Positions 17,271 to 26,556 of a DNA stretch of 32,563 nt are shown here, one piece after another. Each line of letters opens with the position of its first letter. The first letter of the stretch is position 1. The notes beneath the pieces are model-generated. The model did no database searches. It worked only from the letters and a program-made list of their open reading frames with translations, and was not told the DNA's origin. Both the position numbers and the translations under genes were made by a program. Source of the stretch: Candidatus Saccharimonadota bacterium. Its GTDB lineage: Bacteria > Patescibacteriota > Saccharimonadia > Saccharimonadales > UBA4665. The DNA lies in the NCBI GenBank assembly GCA_027340655.1, contig DAHWQR010000023.1, positions 1 to 32,563 of the forward strand, written 5' to 3'.

Positions 17271-18158
17271 TCAAGCCTGATCGCTGGCCGGCTGTACTTT
17301 GCTGTTATGCTGCAGATATTGCACTAAGCGTACGATGAGATATGCGGCAAAAACGACGCTTACGATAAAGAAACTGACCGGATAAGGCACGTAATAGGAC
17401 GTGAACAAACCAATCCAGGTGGCAGCTAAGGCTACAGCCACCGATACGCCAATTCCTTGCAGTGGGTGCTGAGTTAGACGTTGGGCAATTGAGGCCGGAG
17501 TAACTAGCAGTGCAAAAATTAATAGTACTCCGACCACCTGAACCGAAATTGATAGGGCCAGCGATATTAACAGCATAAAAATAATGTTCATTCCAAGCAT
17601 TGAAATGCCACGTGCTTCAGCGACGTCTTCATCGAGCGAAGTGAATAACAGCCTTCGGTAGAGTACGGCAACGGCACTAATTATGACTAAGGCAGCAATC
17701 CAAGTCAGGGTTACGTCGCCAGAACTAATGCCAAGAATTTCTCCAAACAGTAACGAGTAAGCTTCGGTTGCATAACCTTTGTAAAGGCTAATGAAGAGTA
17801 CGCCGAGGCCTAGCATAAAGGCCAGTACGTTACCGATCTGAACGTCCCTGCTGGCGGCTTTTTTACCTAAAGCGGCCATTGCTAAACCACCGCCGCCGGT
17901 AAAAATAAGTAAACCAAACAGGGGGTTAATATTTATTAGTACGGCACCCGCAGCGCCTGCGAATCCGGCGTGCGAAAGCGCGTGGGCGGCAAAAGCCAGC
18001 CTGCGGATAACTACAAAATAACCGACAATTCCAGCAACTATCGCAACTACACTGCCCGCTTCAAAGGCGTGCTGCATGAATGCGTATTGCCACATCGTGT
18101 GCAGATCAGTCCACAAGTTTAGACTAAAGCCGCTAGATAACACGGCAAACCTATTCAT
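17271..18158 (-). CDS. metal ABC transporter permease (ZnuB/MntB family)
   Basis: ABC-3 permease motifs: LSHAGFAGAAGAVLININPLFGLL, LFGEILGIS, DEDVAEARGI and LLVTPASIAQRL. ATG at 18158 overlaps the upstream ATPase stop; the track start is 18182. Confidence 0.9.
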   Translation of the reverse strand: MNRFAVLSSGFSLNLWTDLHTMWQYAFMQHAFEAGSVVAIVAGIVGYFVVIRRLAFAAHALSHAGFAGAAGAVLININPLFGLLIFTGGGGLAMAALGKKAASRDVQIGNVLAFMLGLGVLFISLYKGYATEAYSLLFGEILGISSGDVTLTWIAALVIISAVAVLYRRLLFTSLDEDVAEARGISMLGMNIIFMLLISLALSISVQVVGVLLIFALLVTPASIAQRLTQHPLQGIGVSVAVALAATWIGLFTSYYVPYPVSFFIVSVVFAAYLIVRLVQYLQHNSKVQPASDQA

Positions 18159-18939
18159 GGTGTATCGCCTCCTCGGTTCCAAGTACTGCCAGCCGGCCCC
18201 GGCTATCTCGCAATACTTCTATAGGGGCATCATAAAGCTCTGACAGTTTCTGATTAGTGACAATTTCGCTCGGCTTTCCAGCCGCAACCTTGCCGTTGGC
18301 GATATAGATAATTCGGTCAACTACCGGCAGAAGCGGGTTGATGTCATGGGCGATTAAAATAACTGAGAGTTTTTCGGCTCTAGCAATACGGTTAATAATT
18401 GATACCAACTGTACCTCGCGACGTATATCTAAGTTAGCCAGGGGCTCATCGAGCAGTAATAAGTCTGGTTTACCAACTAGCGCTTGGGCTAGGAAGATAC
18501 GCTGCTGCTCCCCTCCGGATAATTCGCTTAACGGGCGGTAAGCAAGATCGGTAGCGTCAACTAATTTTAAGATATCGATAGCTGCTTTCCGCTCATGATG
18601 CGCAGTCGCGCCAAAAGCAAAGCCCCACTTATTGCCAAAAGTCCCTAAGCGTACATACTCAAGCGCCTGGATTCTAGTTTCCGAATCAATAATTCTGCGC
18701 TGTGGAATGTAGCTAATTTTTGGGTTTCCACGCTTCGGTGCTTCGCCTAATATTTCTAAATTGCCGGACAGCGGTTTCTCTAGTCCTAGCAGCAAGCGAA
18801 ATAGCGTCGTTTTGCCGGCCCCGTTAGCTCCTAGCAGGCCGACAAATTCGCCAGGTTCAATACTAAAAGTCGCATCATGCCAGATTGCTTTATTGTTATA
18901 CCCGGCGCTTAATTTTTCGGCTTTAACTAAATCGGTCAT
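18151..18939 (-). CDS. metal ABC transporter ATP-binding protein (ZnuC/MntA family)
   Basis: Walker A GANGAGKTT, signature LSGGEQQR, Walker B LLLLDEPLANLD, IAHDINPL. Confidence 0.93.
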   Translation of the reverse strand: MTDLVKAEKLSAGYNNKAIWHDATFSIEPGEFVGLLGANGAGKTTLFRLLLGLEKPLSGNLEILGEAPKRGNPKISYIPQRRIIDSETRIQALEYVRLGTFGNKWGFAFGATAHHERKAAIDILKLVDATDLAYRPLSELSGGEQQRIFLAQALVGKPDLLLLDEPLANLDIRREVQLVSIINRIARAEKLSVILIAHDINPLLPVVDRIIYIANGKVAAGKPSEIVTNQKLSELYDAPIEVLRDSRGRLAVLGTEEAIHHE

Positions 18940-18956
18940 CTATTCCTCTATTATAG

Positions 18957-19895
18957 CTATTGTTTTGTAGTATTAGTTGATTGCGCTAATGCATTTTGGA
19001 TGTTGGTGAGTATGTTATTCATCCAATCCTGGAAACTCAGATTTGGCGGTTCGATCGTCTCGCTAACGCCAACGATCGGAATATGCTGCGCGATGGCTAA
19101 TTTTTTGATACTGTCAGTCAAAGGAGTTATGGTCTGGGTGTTATACACTAGGAGCTTAACTTGACCGCTCTCCAGTTGTTGCTGAAACTGTACTACGCTA
19201 TTGGCTGGCGGATCATTGCCCTCGGCGACAGCCTCCATAAATGCCGGCGGCGAAATTAGATTTAAGCCAATTGCCTGAGACATATAGACAAAAATGTCTT
19301 CAGTGGCCGCAACTTTAACACCTGCAAACTGTTTCTTAATAGCATTGATTCGGTCTTGGTATAAAGCGAGTTTGGATTGAAGAATATTGTATTGCGATTT
19401 GAAATAGCTACTGTCGCTAGGGGCCAGGCTTATTAAATCCTGCTCCATCTTATATATCACACGGTTAACGTAGCTCGGACTATACCAGAAGTGCGGGTTG
19501 TCGCCGTTCTTCTTTCCTAATAAAGAAGCCACGTTTAAAACCATTTGCTTTGGATTTGGCGCAGCACTCAGCAGTTTATCTCCCCAGCTGTCATAACCGG
19601 CGCCGTTTAGAATTACTAAATTAGCACTGGCGAAATCCCGGGCATCAGTTGCATTGCTCTCATATTCGTGCGGATCGGCATTGGGGTCAGTTACGATAGA
19701 TGTCACCTTAGTCTTCGAGCCGCCTAACTGCGAGACCAAACTGCCCCAAAAGTCTTCACCGGCAACTATGCTGAGCTGCGAAGATGAATTTGTAACCTTT
19801 TGAGCGTTACTTAAAAGAAGAGAAATAATTACGCCGCTCACCGCAAGCAGCGCCAGAATTGCAAGAGTCCACTTAGTAGCTTTGGTTTTAGACAT
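18957..19895 (-). CDS. metal ABC transporter substrate-binding protein (ZnuA/MntC family, Mn-type ligand pattern)
   Basis: DPNADPHEYE, NPHFWYSPSYV and ATEDIFVYMSQAIGL, in operon with permease and ATPase. N-terminal hydrophobic signal. Confidence 0.9.
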   Translation of the reverse strand: MSKTKATKWTLAILALLAVSGVIISLLLSNAQKVTNSSSQLSIVAGEDFWGSLVSQLGGSKTKVTSIVTDPNADPHEYESNATDARDFASANLVILNGAGYDSWGDKLLSAAPNPKQMVLNVASLLGKKNGDNPHFWYSPSYVNRVIYKMEQDLISLAPSDSSYFKSQYNILQSKLALYQDRINAIKKQFAGVKVAATEDIFVYMSQAIGLNLISPPAFMEAVAEGNDPPANSVVQFQQQLESGQVKLLVYNTQTITPLTDSIKKLAIAQHIPIVGVSETIEPPNLSFQDWMNNILTNIQNALAQSTNTTKQ

Positions 19896-20003
19896 TATCC
19901 TATGATAACGGGCAAATCAAGATATTTGCAAATATGTTGCAGAAATATAAATAATTGTTACATTTTTCGGACCCTGGCATTAGGCAAGATAAGTAAAACA
20001 TGT

Positions 20004-20009
20004 TATTAT
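20004..20009 (+). promoter_or_regulatory. -10 element TATTAT 9 nt upstream of sigma factor ATG
   Basis: TATTAT-ACATATACT-ATG; no SD. Confidence 0.4.
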
Positions 20010-20018
20010 ACATATACT

Positions 20019-21320
20019 ATGAGTAACGAGACTAGCATTGAGAATGGTCGATTATTAAACGAGTCATTGGCATTTTCCGCTCGTCTCTTGCCCCGTGAGC
20101 TCTCAAATCAAGTAGTAGCTGAAGTTATTCAAATAGATTTCGTAAATCCACCTGAGCCTGCCAGCCAGCTGCCAGAAGTTGAGGTAAATAGTCTCTCGCC
20201 AGCCAATATTCCAAATGATCCAATGTTCAAGGAACGAGCTAGACCGTCCTACGCAAATCGTGTCCGGGTAATAGATGACTTTATTTCGATATATCAAGAC
20301 ACTGAGCAAGTTCAAAAAGCGATTCTTGCTTATCGGCGTAATACCCAGCCCGTTATGTACGATCAAAATTCGCTGACCCAGTACATGCGGCAGATTAGCA
20401 AGTATCCTTTGCTAACTAAAGAAGACGAAGCGAGGTTGTTTGGAGCGCTTGACCGCGGGGTTGAAATATTCTCTAAATTAACCGATCGAAGAGTGCCCAA
20501 AAAGTTTGAGGGCGATCTCATAGATGCCACTATTGCGTTTAACAAGATATATCTCTCTAATTTAAAGTTAGTTGTTAATGCTGCTGCTTCCAAGTTTCGT
20601 AAGCCAAATTCAGCTAGTTCAGAGCAGCAGGACTATATTCAAGAAGGTAACATGGCTCTAGGAGAAGCCATTAAAAAGTTCAATGTCTCAAAGGGCTATA
20701 AGTTTTCTACTTATGCGACTTGGTGGCTTAGACAAAGAAGTCAGCGTTCGCACGCCAAGAATGGACGGGATTTTAAAATCCCTACTGATGTCCAGAACGA
20801 ATTTGACATTGTCTTAGCTGCAAGGAACGAATTTTATGAAAAGCATCATTACCTTCCGTCAGTAAATGAGATTTCTCAGATTTTAGAAAAACCAGAGACT
20901 GAAATTAACGACCTGATTGTATCTTGCACCCGCGAAGTCAGTTCATTGGAGGAGCCAGTAGAAAAATGGGGTAGCCGTGAATTAGCTGAAGTAATTGAAT
21001 CGCCTTCAGGAATCGAGCCCTTTATGGGGCACCTAATATTGCGGGATTTAATAGAAACGGCAATCCAGAATGCCGATTTGTCGCGCGACGAAATGTTGGT
21101 ACTGAGTTTTAGGTACCATATATTTTTCCCAGCTCTAGCTAACAAACAGAAACTTTTTAATAGTGACGGCCATAAATCGTATGACGACGTTTTTAGATCA
21201 CTTGATTCAGATAAGACCAGTGGCTTTAAGCTTTTGGGCAGTCTGCTAGGGTGCCCCGTAACATACTTAAGCGGGCTTGAGATTTCTGCTTTACGCAAGC
21301 TTAGACCTTTCGTTAGCTAG
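20019..21320 (+). CDS. sigma-70 family RNA polymerase sigma factor with divergent region 4
   Basis: Region 1.2/2: NSLTQYMRQISKYPLLTKEDEARLF, NLKLVVNAAASKF, DYIQEGNMALGEAIKKFNVSKGYKFSTYATWWLRQRSQRS. Region 3: IPTDVQNEFDIVLAARNEF. Region 4 remnant: LLGSLLGCPVTYLSGLEISALRKLRPF. Start reassigned to ATG 20019 (MSNETS). Confidence 0.88.
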   Translation: MSNETSIENGRLLNESLAFSARLLPRELSNQVVAEVIQIDFVNPPEPASQLPEVEVNSLSPANIPNDPMFKERARPSYANRVRVIDDFISIYQDTEQVQKAILAYRRNTQPVMYDQNSLTQYMRQISKYPLLTKEDEARLFGALDRGVEIFSKLTDRRVPKKFEGDLIDATIAFNKIYLSNLKLVVNAAASKFRKPNSASSEQQDYIQEGNMALGEAIKKFNVSKGYKFSTYATWWLRQRSQRSHAKNGRDFKIPTDVQNEFDIVLAARNEFYEKHHYLPSVNEISQILEKPETEINDLIVSCTREVSSLEEPVEKWGSRELAEVIESPSGIEPFMGHLILRDLIETAIQNADLSRDEMLVLSFRYHIFFPALANKQKLFNSDGHKSYDDVFRSLDSDKTSGFKLLGSLLGCPVTYLSGLEISALRKLRPFVS

Positions 21321-21366
21321 AGTTTGAGAAATTAAGGCCAGACACGTTAAGTAGTACAATGTTTAT

Positions 21367-21684
21367 GTGCATAGCGCATCTTCATTTCTTGGTGTAGTTA
21401 TTCTCATAACGGTAGTTGCTATTTTTGTTGCCACTACCGTTATTGGTCGACGCCGCGGCTATGGATTCGGCAACTCTACTATAGTTCGTTGTCTTAAAGG
21501 TCATCTTTTTACTACTGTATGGATTCCCGGAGGTTCTTTTAAATCGATTCGTTTGGGGTTTTACAGGTTTCAGTACTGTCCTGTCGGTAGGCATTGGACA
21601 CTGGTTCGCCCAGTCAAAGAGGCAGATCTATCTGAACAAGAAAAACATTTTGCGGCTGAGCATCGTGACTCGAGAATTCCTTAG
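21367..21684 (+). CDS. small membrane-anchored protein with Zn-ribbon-like C-H...C-H pattern
   Basis: 105 aa, GTG start, N-terminal TM, then RCLKGHLFTTVWIPGGSFKSIRLGFYRFQYCPVGRHWTLV. Confidence 0.65.
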   Translation: MHSASSFLGVVILITVVAIFVATTVIGRRRGYGFGNSTIVRCLKGHLFTTVWIPGGSFKSIRLGFYRFQYCPVGRHWTLVRPVKEADLSEQEKHFAAEHRDSRIP

Positions 21685-21752
21685 GTCGCTGTACTAGGCT
21701 TCTATCTCTAACAATACCTTTCGCTAAGCATAAGTGAGATAATGCTAGTGCT

Positions 21753-22928
21753 ATGTTTGGCTTTAACTGGATTGACGGGTTAATAATTATAGCCTTAGCG
21801 AGCGCCTTCTACTACGGGATTAAGATCGGAGTTGTTAGCTTATTCTTTTGCTTTGCCAGTTTCTTTGTGGCACTTTTCGCGTTTGGGTGGCTACTGCCGC
21901 ACATTTACTCGATTGGCGACAACAGTGTTCTTGCGGTTATTAACGGCAACTTAGTTCTGGCGGCGGCGGTGCTTGCAGCAATATGGGGTTATCGGCTTGG
22001 GAGGCGGATGCACGCAAAACTCAAGCATCATCTCGACTGGCATAGAGCCGAATCATTAGTCGGCCTTACGCTTAGTTTAAGTTCAGCTCTCTTAGTAGTC
22101 TGGCTACTGGCTGCTGGAATTGGGTCACTTCCCTTTGGGTGGCTGAGTAACAGTGCCAACAACTCGTTTATAGTCAAAAAACTAAACTTGTTACTTCCTG
22201 CCGCGCCAACGGTTTTTGAAGAGTTTGCTCGCTATGTTAATCCCAACTATCCACTTCAAGTTTTCGATAAACTGGCTCCTAATTCTTCTATTGGTATAGC
22301 TCAATTACCGAGTGGTGTACCCCAAGCGGTCAGAAATGACAGCTCTAGAGTGGTGCGGGTAACCAGTTTTGGCTGCGGCGGGATTGTTGATGGTTCGGGT
22401 TTTGTAGTCAGCAAGGATTTAGTTGCCACTAACGCTCACGTGATTGCCGGCATAAGGCATCCGGTAGTTAAGCTTGGAAGCCAGGGATATGTAAGCACTC
22501 CGGTACTGTTTGATCCAAACCAGGACATTGCCTTACTTTATATCCGCGGCTTAAAGGTTGAACCGTTAATTTTCTCGGCCAGTCCGCTTAGTATTAACCA
22601 GACGGTTTACGCTGCGGGTTTTCCAAAAAGCATTTATCGGATCTCGCCGGGACGGGTATTGAATAATTACCCGGTGGTCGGTTCTAACATCTATGGCTTA
22701 GGCAGTATCACTTGGCCAAGTTATGAGCTGTCGGTAAATATTACAAACGGAAGTTCAGGCGGACCACTCCTAAAGGCTGATGGTCATGTTGCGGGAATTA
22801 TCTTTGCCCAGAGCAAAAATAAGCCATTCATTGGCTACGCACTAACCACTTCTAACCTTATGGGTGACATTCAAAAGCTTGGTTCGAGCATTAACTCCGC
22901 CGGAACTGGTAGCTGCTATAAGGGTTAA
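21753..22928 (+). CDS. CvpA-domain/trypsin-like membrane serine protease (MarP-like)
   Basis: Four N-terminal TMs (IDGLIIIALASAFYYGIKIG...), then GSGFVVSKDLVATNAHVIAG, DIALLYI and NGSSGGPL. Confidence 0.88.
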   Translation: MFGFNWIDGLIIIALASAFYYGIKIGVVSLFFCFASFFVALFAFGWLLPHIYSIGDNSVLAVINGNLVLAAAVLAAIWGYRLGRRMHAKLKHHLDWHRAESLVGLTLSLSSALLVVWLLAAGIGSLPFGWLSNSANNSFIVKKLNLLLPAAPTVFEEFARYVNPNYPLQVFDKLAPNSSIGIAQLPSGVPQAVRNDSSRVVRVTSFGCGGIVDGSGFVVSKDLVATNAHVIAGIRHPVVKLGSQGYVSTPVLFDPNQDIALLYIRGLKVEPLIFSASPLSINQTVYAAGFPKSIYRISPGRVLNNYPVVGSNIYGLGSITWPSYELSVNITNGSSGGPLLKADGHVAGIIFAQSKNKPFIGYALTTSNLMGDIQKLGSSINSAGTGSCYKG

Positions 22929-22930
22929 AC

Positions 22931-24643
22931 CTAGTTTGCCTGCGAGTCGGCTAATGTTTCTTCGTGGATGTATTTGCCGCCTCTCATCCAAGAAGCTACG
23001 GCGGCAATCAGGCAAGCGCCAATTGCAAAACTGAGCACAATAACCAGCCCATGCTTAAACGGCTGTCCAATGATTTGCGGGAAATACTCCTTTGAGGTGA
23101 GGTGTGTTGCAGCGCTCGGTTTGAGCTTGCTTAGAACGCTAGGTCCAAGCAGTGTCTTTAACGGATTGTAACCTAAGAAGGCCGCAAATAAATAACTCAC
23201 CGCCGGCAAATGGGACAAATGGGTAGCAATGCCTGCGGAGACACCATTTAAAGTCAAGGCCCGGTATAGACTTCCAGGTACGCTGGCTGAAAGACCGATA
23301 ATCATTAACGTAAAAAAGACGCCGATCGATAAAGGCATACCGACGTTCTGAAAAGTTGCACGCATCCCGGAGGCCACACCGCGGAACCTAGCGGCTACCG
23401 AATTCATGATGCCGGCCGTGTTTGGAGAAGAGAACATGCCAAAGGCCAAGCCGTTAATGAGCAAGATTATAGCAAAGGCCCAGTACGGGAAATTCACAGG
23501 CAATAGCATCATTAGGCCAAAACTCAGGGCCGCTAACAGCATGCCGCCGGTAGCAAAAGGACGGGCTCCAAATTTATCGGATAGTATTCCAGACAGCGGG
23601 CCAGCGATGAGGAAGCCGGCAGTCGTCGGCAGCATATAAATGCCAGCCCATAGGGGGGTTTGGGCAAAACTATATCCATGAAGAGGCAGCCAGATTCCCT
23701 GGAGCCACATGATTAGCATGAACTGTAGCCCGCCTCTACCTACTGCAGCCAGCAGTCCGGCAATATTGCCGGCTGTAAAAGCCCGAATTTTAAATAATGA
23801 AAGATTAAACATCGGCTGTTGGACCTTGCGCTCAACGAAACCAAATAACGCCAAAACCAGTATTCCTGCAGCAATCAGGGTTATGACCATTGGATCTCCC
23901 CAGCCCATTGCCGATGCGCCATAAGGTTTGATGCCGTATGTTATGCCAATGAGCAACATTGCTAAGCCGGTGGCGAAGGTTATGTTTCCGAACCAATCAA
24001 TTTTCGCTGGATGAAAGATGTCTATTTCTTTTAGGGCCACGTAAGACCAGATGATGCCAATGATGCCGATCGGGACATTAAATAAGAATACCCAGCGCCA
24101 AGAAAACTGAGCTAGAAAACCGCCAACTAATATTCCAATAAAGGAGCCACCCATGGCCGATATCTGATTAATGCCAAGCGCCATACCGCGTTGGTTCTCT
24201 GGGAATGCATCAGTTAGGATAGCTGCCGAATTAGCCATCAGCAAAGCTCCGCCTACTGCCTGAACCATTCGGAAAATTATTAATTCCAGCGCTCCGGCAG
24301 ACCCATGGCTCCAGGTTAGGGCTGCAGCTAAGGCTCCAAGCGTAAAGACAATGAACCCGAGATTATACATCTTAACCCGCCCAAACATATCGCCTAGTCG
24401 TCCTAAAGTGACAACTAGAACCGCCGTAACCAGCATGTAGCCAAGTAAGATCCAAAGCAAATAAGTAAAACTGTCCGGACTAAGCGGGTTAATATGGATT
24501 CCCCGGAAAATAACCGGCAGAGCAATGATCAGGCTGGTGGCGTTCAATGCCGCCATAAGCATCCCGAGCGTGGTATTGCTCAGGGCAATCCACTTATATT
24601 TTGGACTCTGTCGATCGGCGTGGCGTAAGACGTTACTTAGCAT
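22931..24643 (-). CDS. MFS transporter, DHA2/EmrB-QacA family
   Basis: 570 aa, about 14 TM; GRLGDMFGRVKMYNLGFIVF, RMVQAVGGALLMANS, FSWRWVFLFNVPIGIIG. Confidence 0.93.
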   Translation of the reverse strand: MLSNVLRHADRQSPKYKWIALSNTTLGMLMAALNATSLIIALPVIFRGIHINPLSPDSFTYLLWILLGYMLVTAVLVVTLGRLGDMFGRVKMYNLGFIVFTLGALAAALTWSHGSAGALELIIFRMVQAVGGALLMANSAAILTDAFPENQRGMALGINQISAMGGSFIGILVGGFLAQFSWRWVFLFNVPIGIIGIIWSYVALKEIDIFHPAKIDWFGNITFATGLAMLLIGITYGIKPYGASAMGWGDPMVITLIAAGILVLALFGFVERKVQQPMFNLSLFKIRAFTAGNIAGLLAAVGRGGLQFMLIMWLQGIWLPLHGYSFAQTPLWAGIYMLPTTAGFLIAGPLSGILSDKFGARPFATGGMLLAALSFGLMMLLPVNFPYWAFAIILLINGLAFGMFSSPNTAGIMNSVAARFRGVASGMRATFQNVGMPLSIGVFFTLMIIGLSASVPGSLYRALTLNGVSAGIATHLSHLPAVSYLFAAFLGYNPLKTLLGPSVLSKLKPSAATHLTSKEYFPQIIGQPFKHGLVIVLSFAIGACLIAAVASWMRGGKYIHEETLADSQAN

Positions 24644-25217
24644 CGGTTTTGGAACTATTTAATTTTTCACTCCATTGATCGAGAGTTAAAACTTCGGCTT
24701 GTCGAGGGAAAACTTTTTCTGTTAGAACTCGGTGGACTTCTTCATCTTGGTCAGAGCTACAGTCTGATAGTACACTCAGCATATAGTCTTTGTCGGCCGC
24801 ATAGCGCAGCGTGCTCAAGACAACACCGCTAGTGGAAACGCCGCACAGAATCAACTCCGTAATTCCCTGGGCATTTAAGATCATCTCTAAATCGCTGCCG
24901 GCAAAAGCGCTGACCCGTTTTTTAGCAATTACCAGTTCGTCATCTCGCGGTTCGATTACCGGTTTAGTCAGATCGCTAGTCTCGTCCATGTTCCATGACC
25001 GCTCGCGTAAGGCTCCAAACATCTTATTGTTCTGGCTTAATTCGGGGTAGCCTTTGCGGAAACGGACAACTACGAACATTACCGGAATGCCTGATTGACG
25101 GGCGACGTCTACGGCTTTTGAAACACGCTGAACGTATTCTGCCGCTCGGTCACCAAGATTGTTTATAATCCCCTGCTGAACGTCCATAACTAAAAAAGCT
25201 TTTTTTCGGTCATTCAT
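24633..25217 (-). CDS. isochorismatase family cysteine hydrolase
   Basis: MDVQQGIINN (Asp), IAKKRVSAFAGSDL (Lys), ILCGVSTSGVVLSTLRYAADKDY (Cys). SD AAGGAGG. Overlaps the MFS gene. Confidence 0.9.
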   Translation of the reverse strand: MNDRKKAFLVMDVQQGIINNLGDRAAEYVQRVSKAVDVARQSGIPVMFVVVRFRKGYPELSQNNKMFGALRERSWNMDETSDLTKPVIEPRDDELVIAKKRVSAFAGSDLEMILNAQGITELILCGVSTSGVVLSTLRYAADKDYMLSVLSDCSSDQDEEVHRVLTEKVFPRQAEVLTLDQWSEKLNSSKTDAK

Positions 25218-25432
25218 AAGATTCCTCCTTTTGATGGTCCGGAGTTATTGCATTTGCTGCCATGTTTGAGCAATCGTTATCTGCAACAAGACTTCAACCG
25301 GCCAATGTTTATCCGGTAGGTACCGGCTTATTATCTTTAGTATAGCCAAAAAGTCAGAAATGTGCCCGCTAATTTATTAAAATATAGTTTAAATAAAGTA
25401 TTAGTTATCTATATATGTCTGAGGAAGGGTTT

Positions 25433-26197
25433 TTACTTGACCTCTTTGCTCATAAATTGCTTAACGCTTGCCACGGTATCCATGAATTGAGCCGGGAATA
25501 TAATGGTGCTGTTTTTGTCGGATGAGATTTCAGTTAGGACTTGAAGATTGCGCAATTGCAGTGCTATCGGGTGTTTGGATATTACGTCGGCTGCTTTTGC
25601 TAAAGCAGCTGCAGAAAGTTGCTCTCCTTCAGCAGCGATGATCTTGGCTCGCTTCTCCCGTTCGGCTTGAGCCGCTGCGGACATCGCACTCTGCATATTC
25701 TCCGGCAATTTAATGTCTTTTAGCTCCACCATACTGACTAGGACCCCCCACTTTTCGGTAGTTTCATCTAAGATTGATTTTATTGCCAGGTTAATTTTTA
25801 TGGTCTGACTAAGAATGTCATCCAGCATATTTTGTCCGATCACGTTCCGCACAGTGGTTTGTGCTATTTGGTAGATTGCCGACTCAACGCTTTCAATTGC
25901 TACAACCGATCTAATAGCATCCGCTACTTGGTAATAAGCTACAGCAGCTACGTCAATTGAGACGTTGTCTTTAGTTATAACCTTCTGGGAATCAACGGGA
26001 AGGGTTATGATACGCAAGCTAATTTTCTTGAGGTTATCGATGAAGGGAATGATAAAGCAAAGACCAGGCTGTTTGACATCTTTCCTAATTTTACCCAGTC
26101 TAAAAACCACTCCGAGCTCGTACTGTTTAATAATTCTTAGACTGCTTGGAACTAAAACAAGTATTAGAATTACTATGATAAAGAGCAAAAAACTCAT
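25433..26197 (-). CDS. SPFH/band 7 domain protein (slipin/stomatin-like)
   Basis: IIKQYELGVVFRLGKIRKDVKQPGLCFIIPFIDNLKKISLR, DNVSIDVAAVAYYQVADA, SAAAQAEREKRAKIIAAEGE. Confidence 0.93.
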   Translation of the reverse strand: MSFLLFIIVILILVLVPSSLRIIKQYELGVVFRLGKIRKDVKQPGLCFIIPFIDNLKKISLRIITLPVDSQKVITKDNVSIDVAAVAYYQVADAIRSVVAIESVESAIYQIAQTTVRNVIGQNMLDDILSQTIKINLAIKSILDETTEKWGVLVSMVELKDIKLPENMQSAMSAAAQAEREKRAKIIAAEGEQLSAAALAKAADVISKHPIALQLRNLQVLTEISSDKNSTIIFPAQFMDTVASVKQFMSKEVK

Positions 26198-26275
26198 GCC
26201 TAGCCTCTATTTACTAACTATATCTTCTGCTTTAATCGGGTAGTTTGCAAGGATAAGGTCTATGCCCTAGCCATT

Positions 26276-26530
26276 TTAGTTGCGGGTTTTTAGCATTAAA
26301 CGCAAGTTTGCAATGTATTGGTCATGATCAAGCTTGGGGTGAGCCATGAGGTAGGCCATATGTTTCTCGACAAACGGAATTTGTCCACTTGGATAAACCG
26401 CCGAGTTTGCACTGTACGAAGAGGGTTTGGTGTTTAGCGCTGGATTGCGCTCGAGCTCGATTAGCTTTTCACGTACCCTGCCCTCAAGTAACCTTTTGGC
26501 CACTGCTTCGTTTATGAAATGGTTTGCCAT
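26276..26530 (-). CDS. hypothetical protein
   Basis: 84 aa ORF with GGAAGG SD, between same-strand genes. Confidence 0.6.
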   Translation of the reverse strand: MANHFINEAVAKRLLEGRVREKLIELERNPALNTKPSSYSANSAVYPSGQIPFVEKHMAYLMAHPKLDHDQYIANLRLMLKTRN

Positions 26531-26556
26531 AATGATTGCCTTCCAATTGCTAGGCT

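Noticed and set aside
19902-20018. N-terminal extension of the sigma factor in the ORF track
   Set aside because: The extension (MITGKSRYLQICCRNINNC...) covers the intergenic promoter region; ATG 20019 begins the plausible protein.
20103-21298. Three minus-strand ORFs (87, 76 and 140 aa)
   Set aside because: Antisense to the sigma factor; composition is not protein-like.
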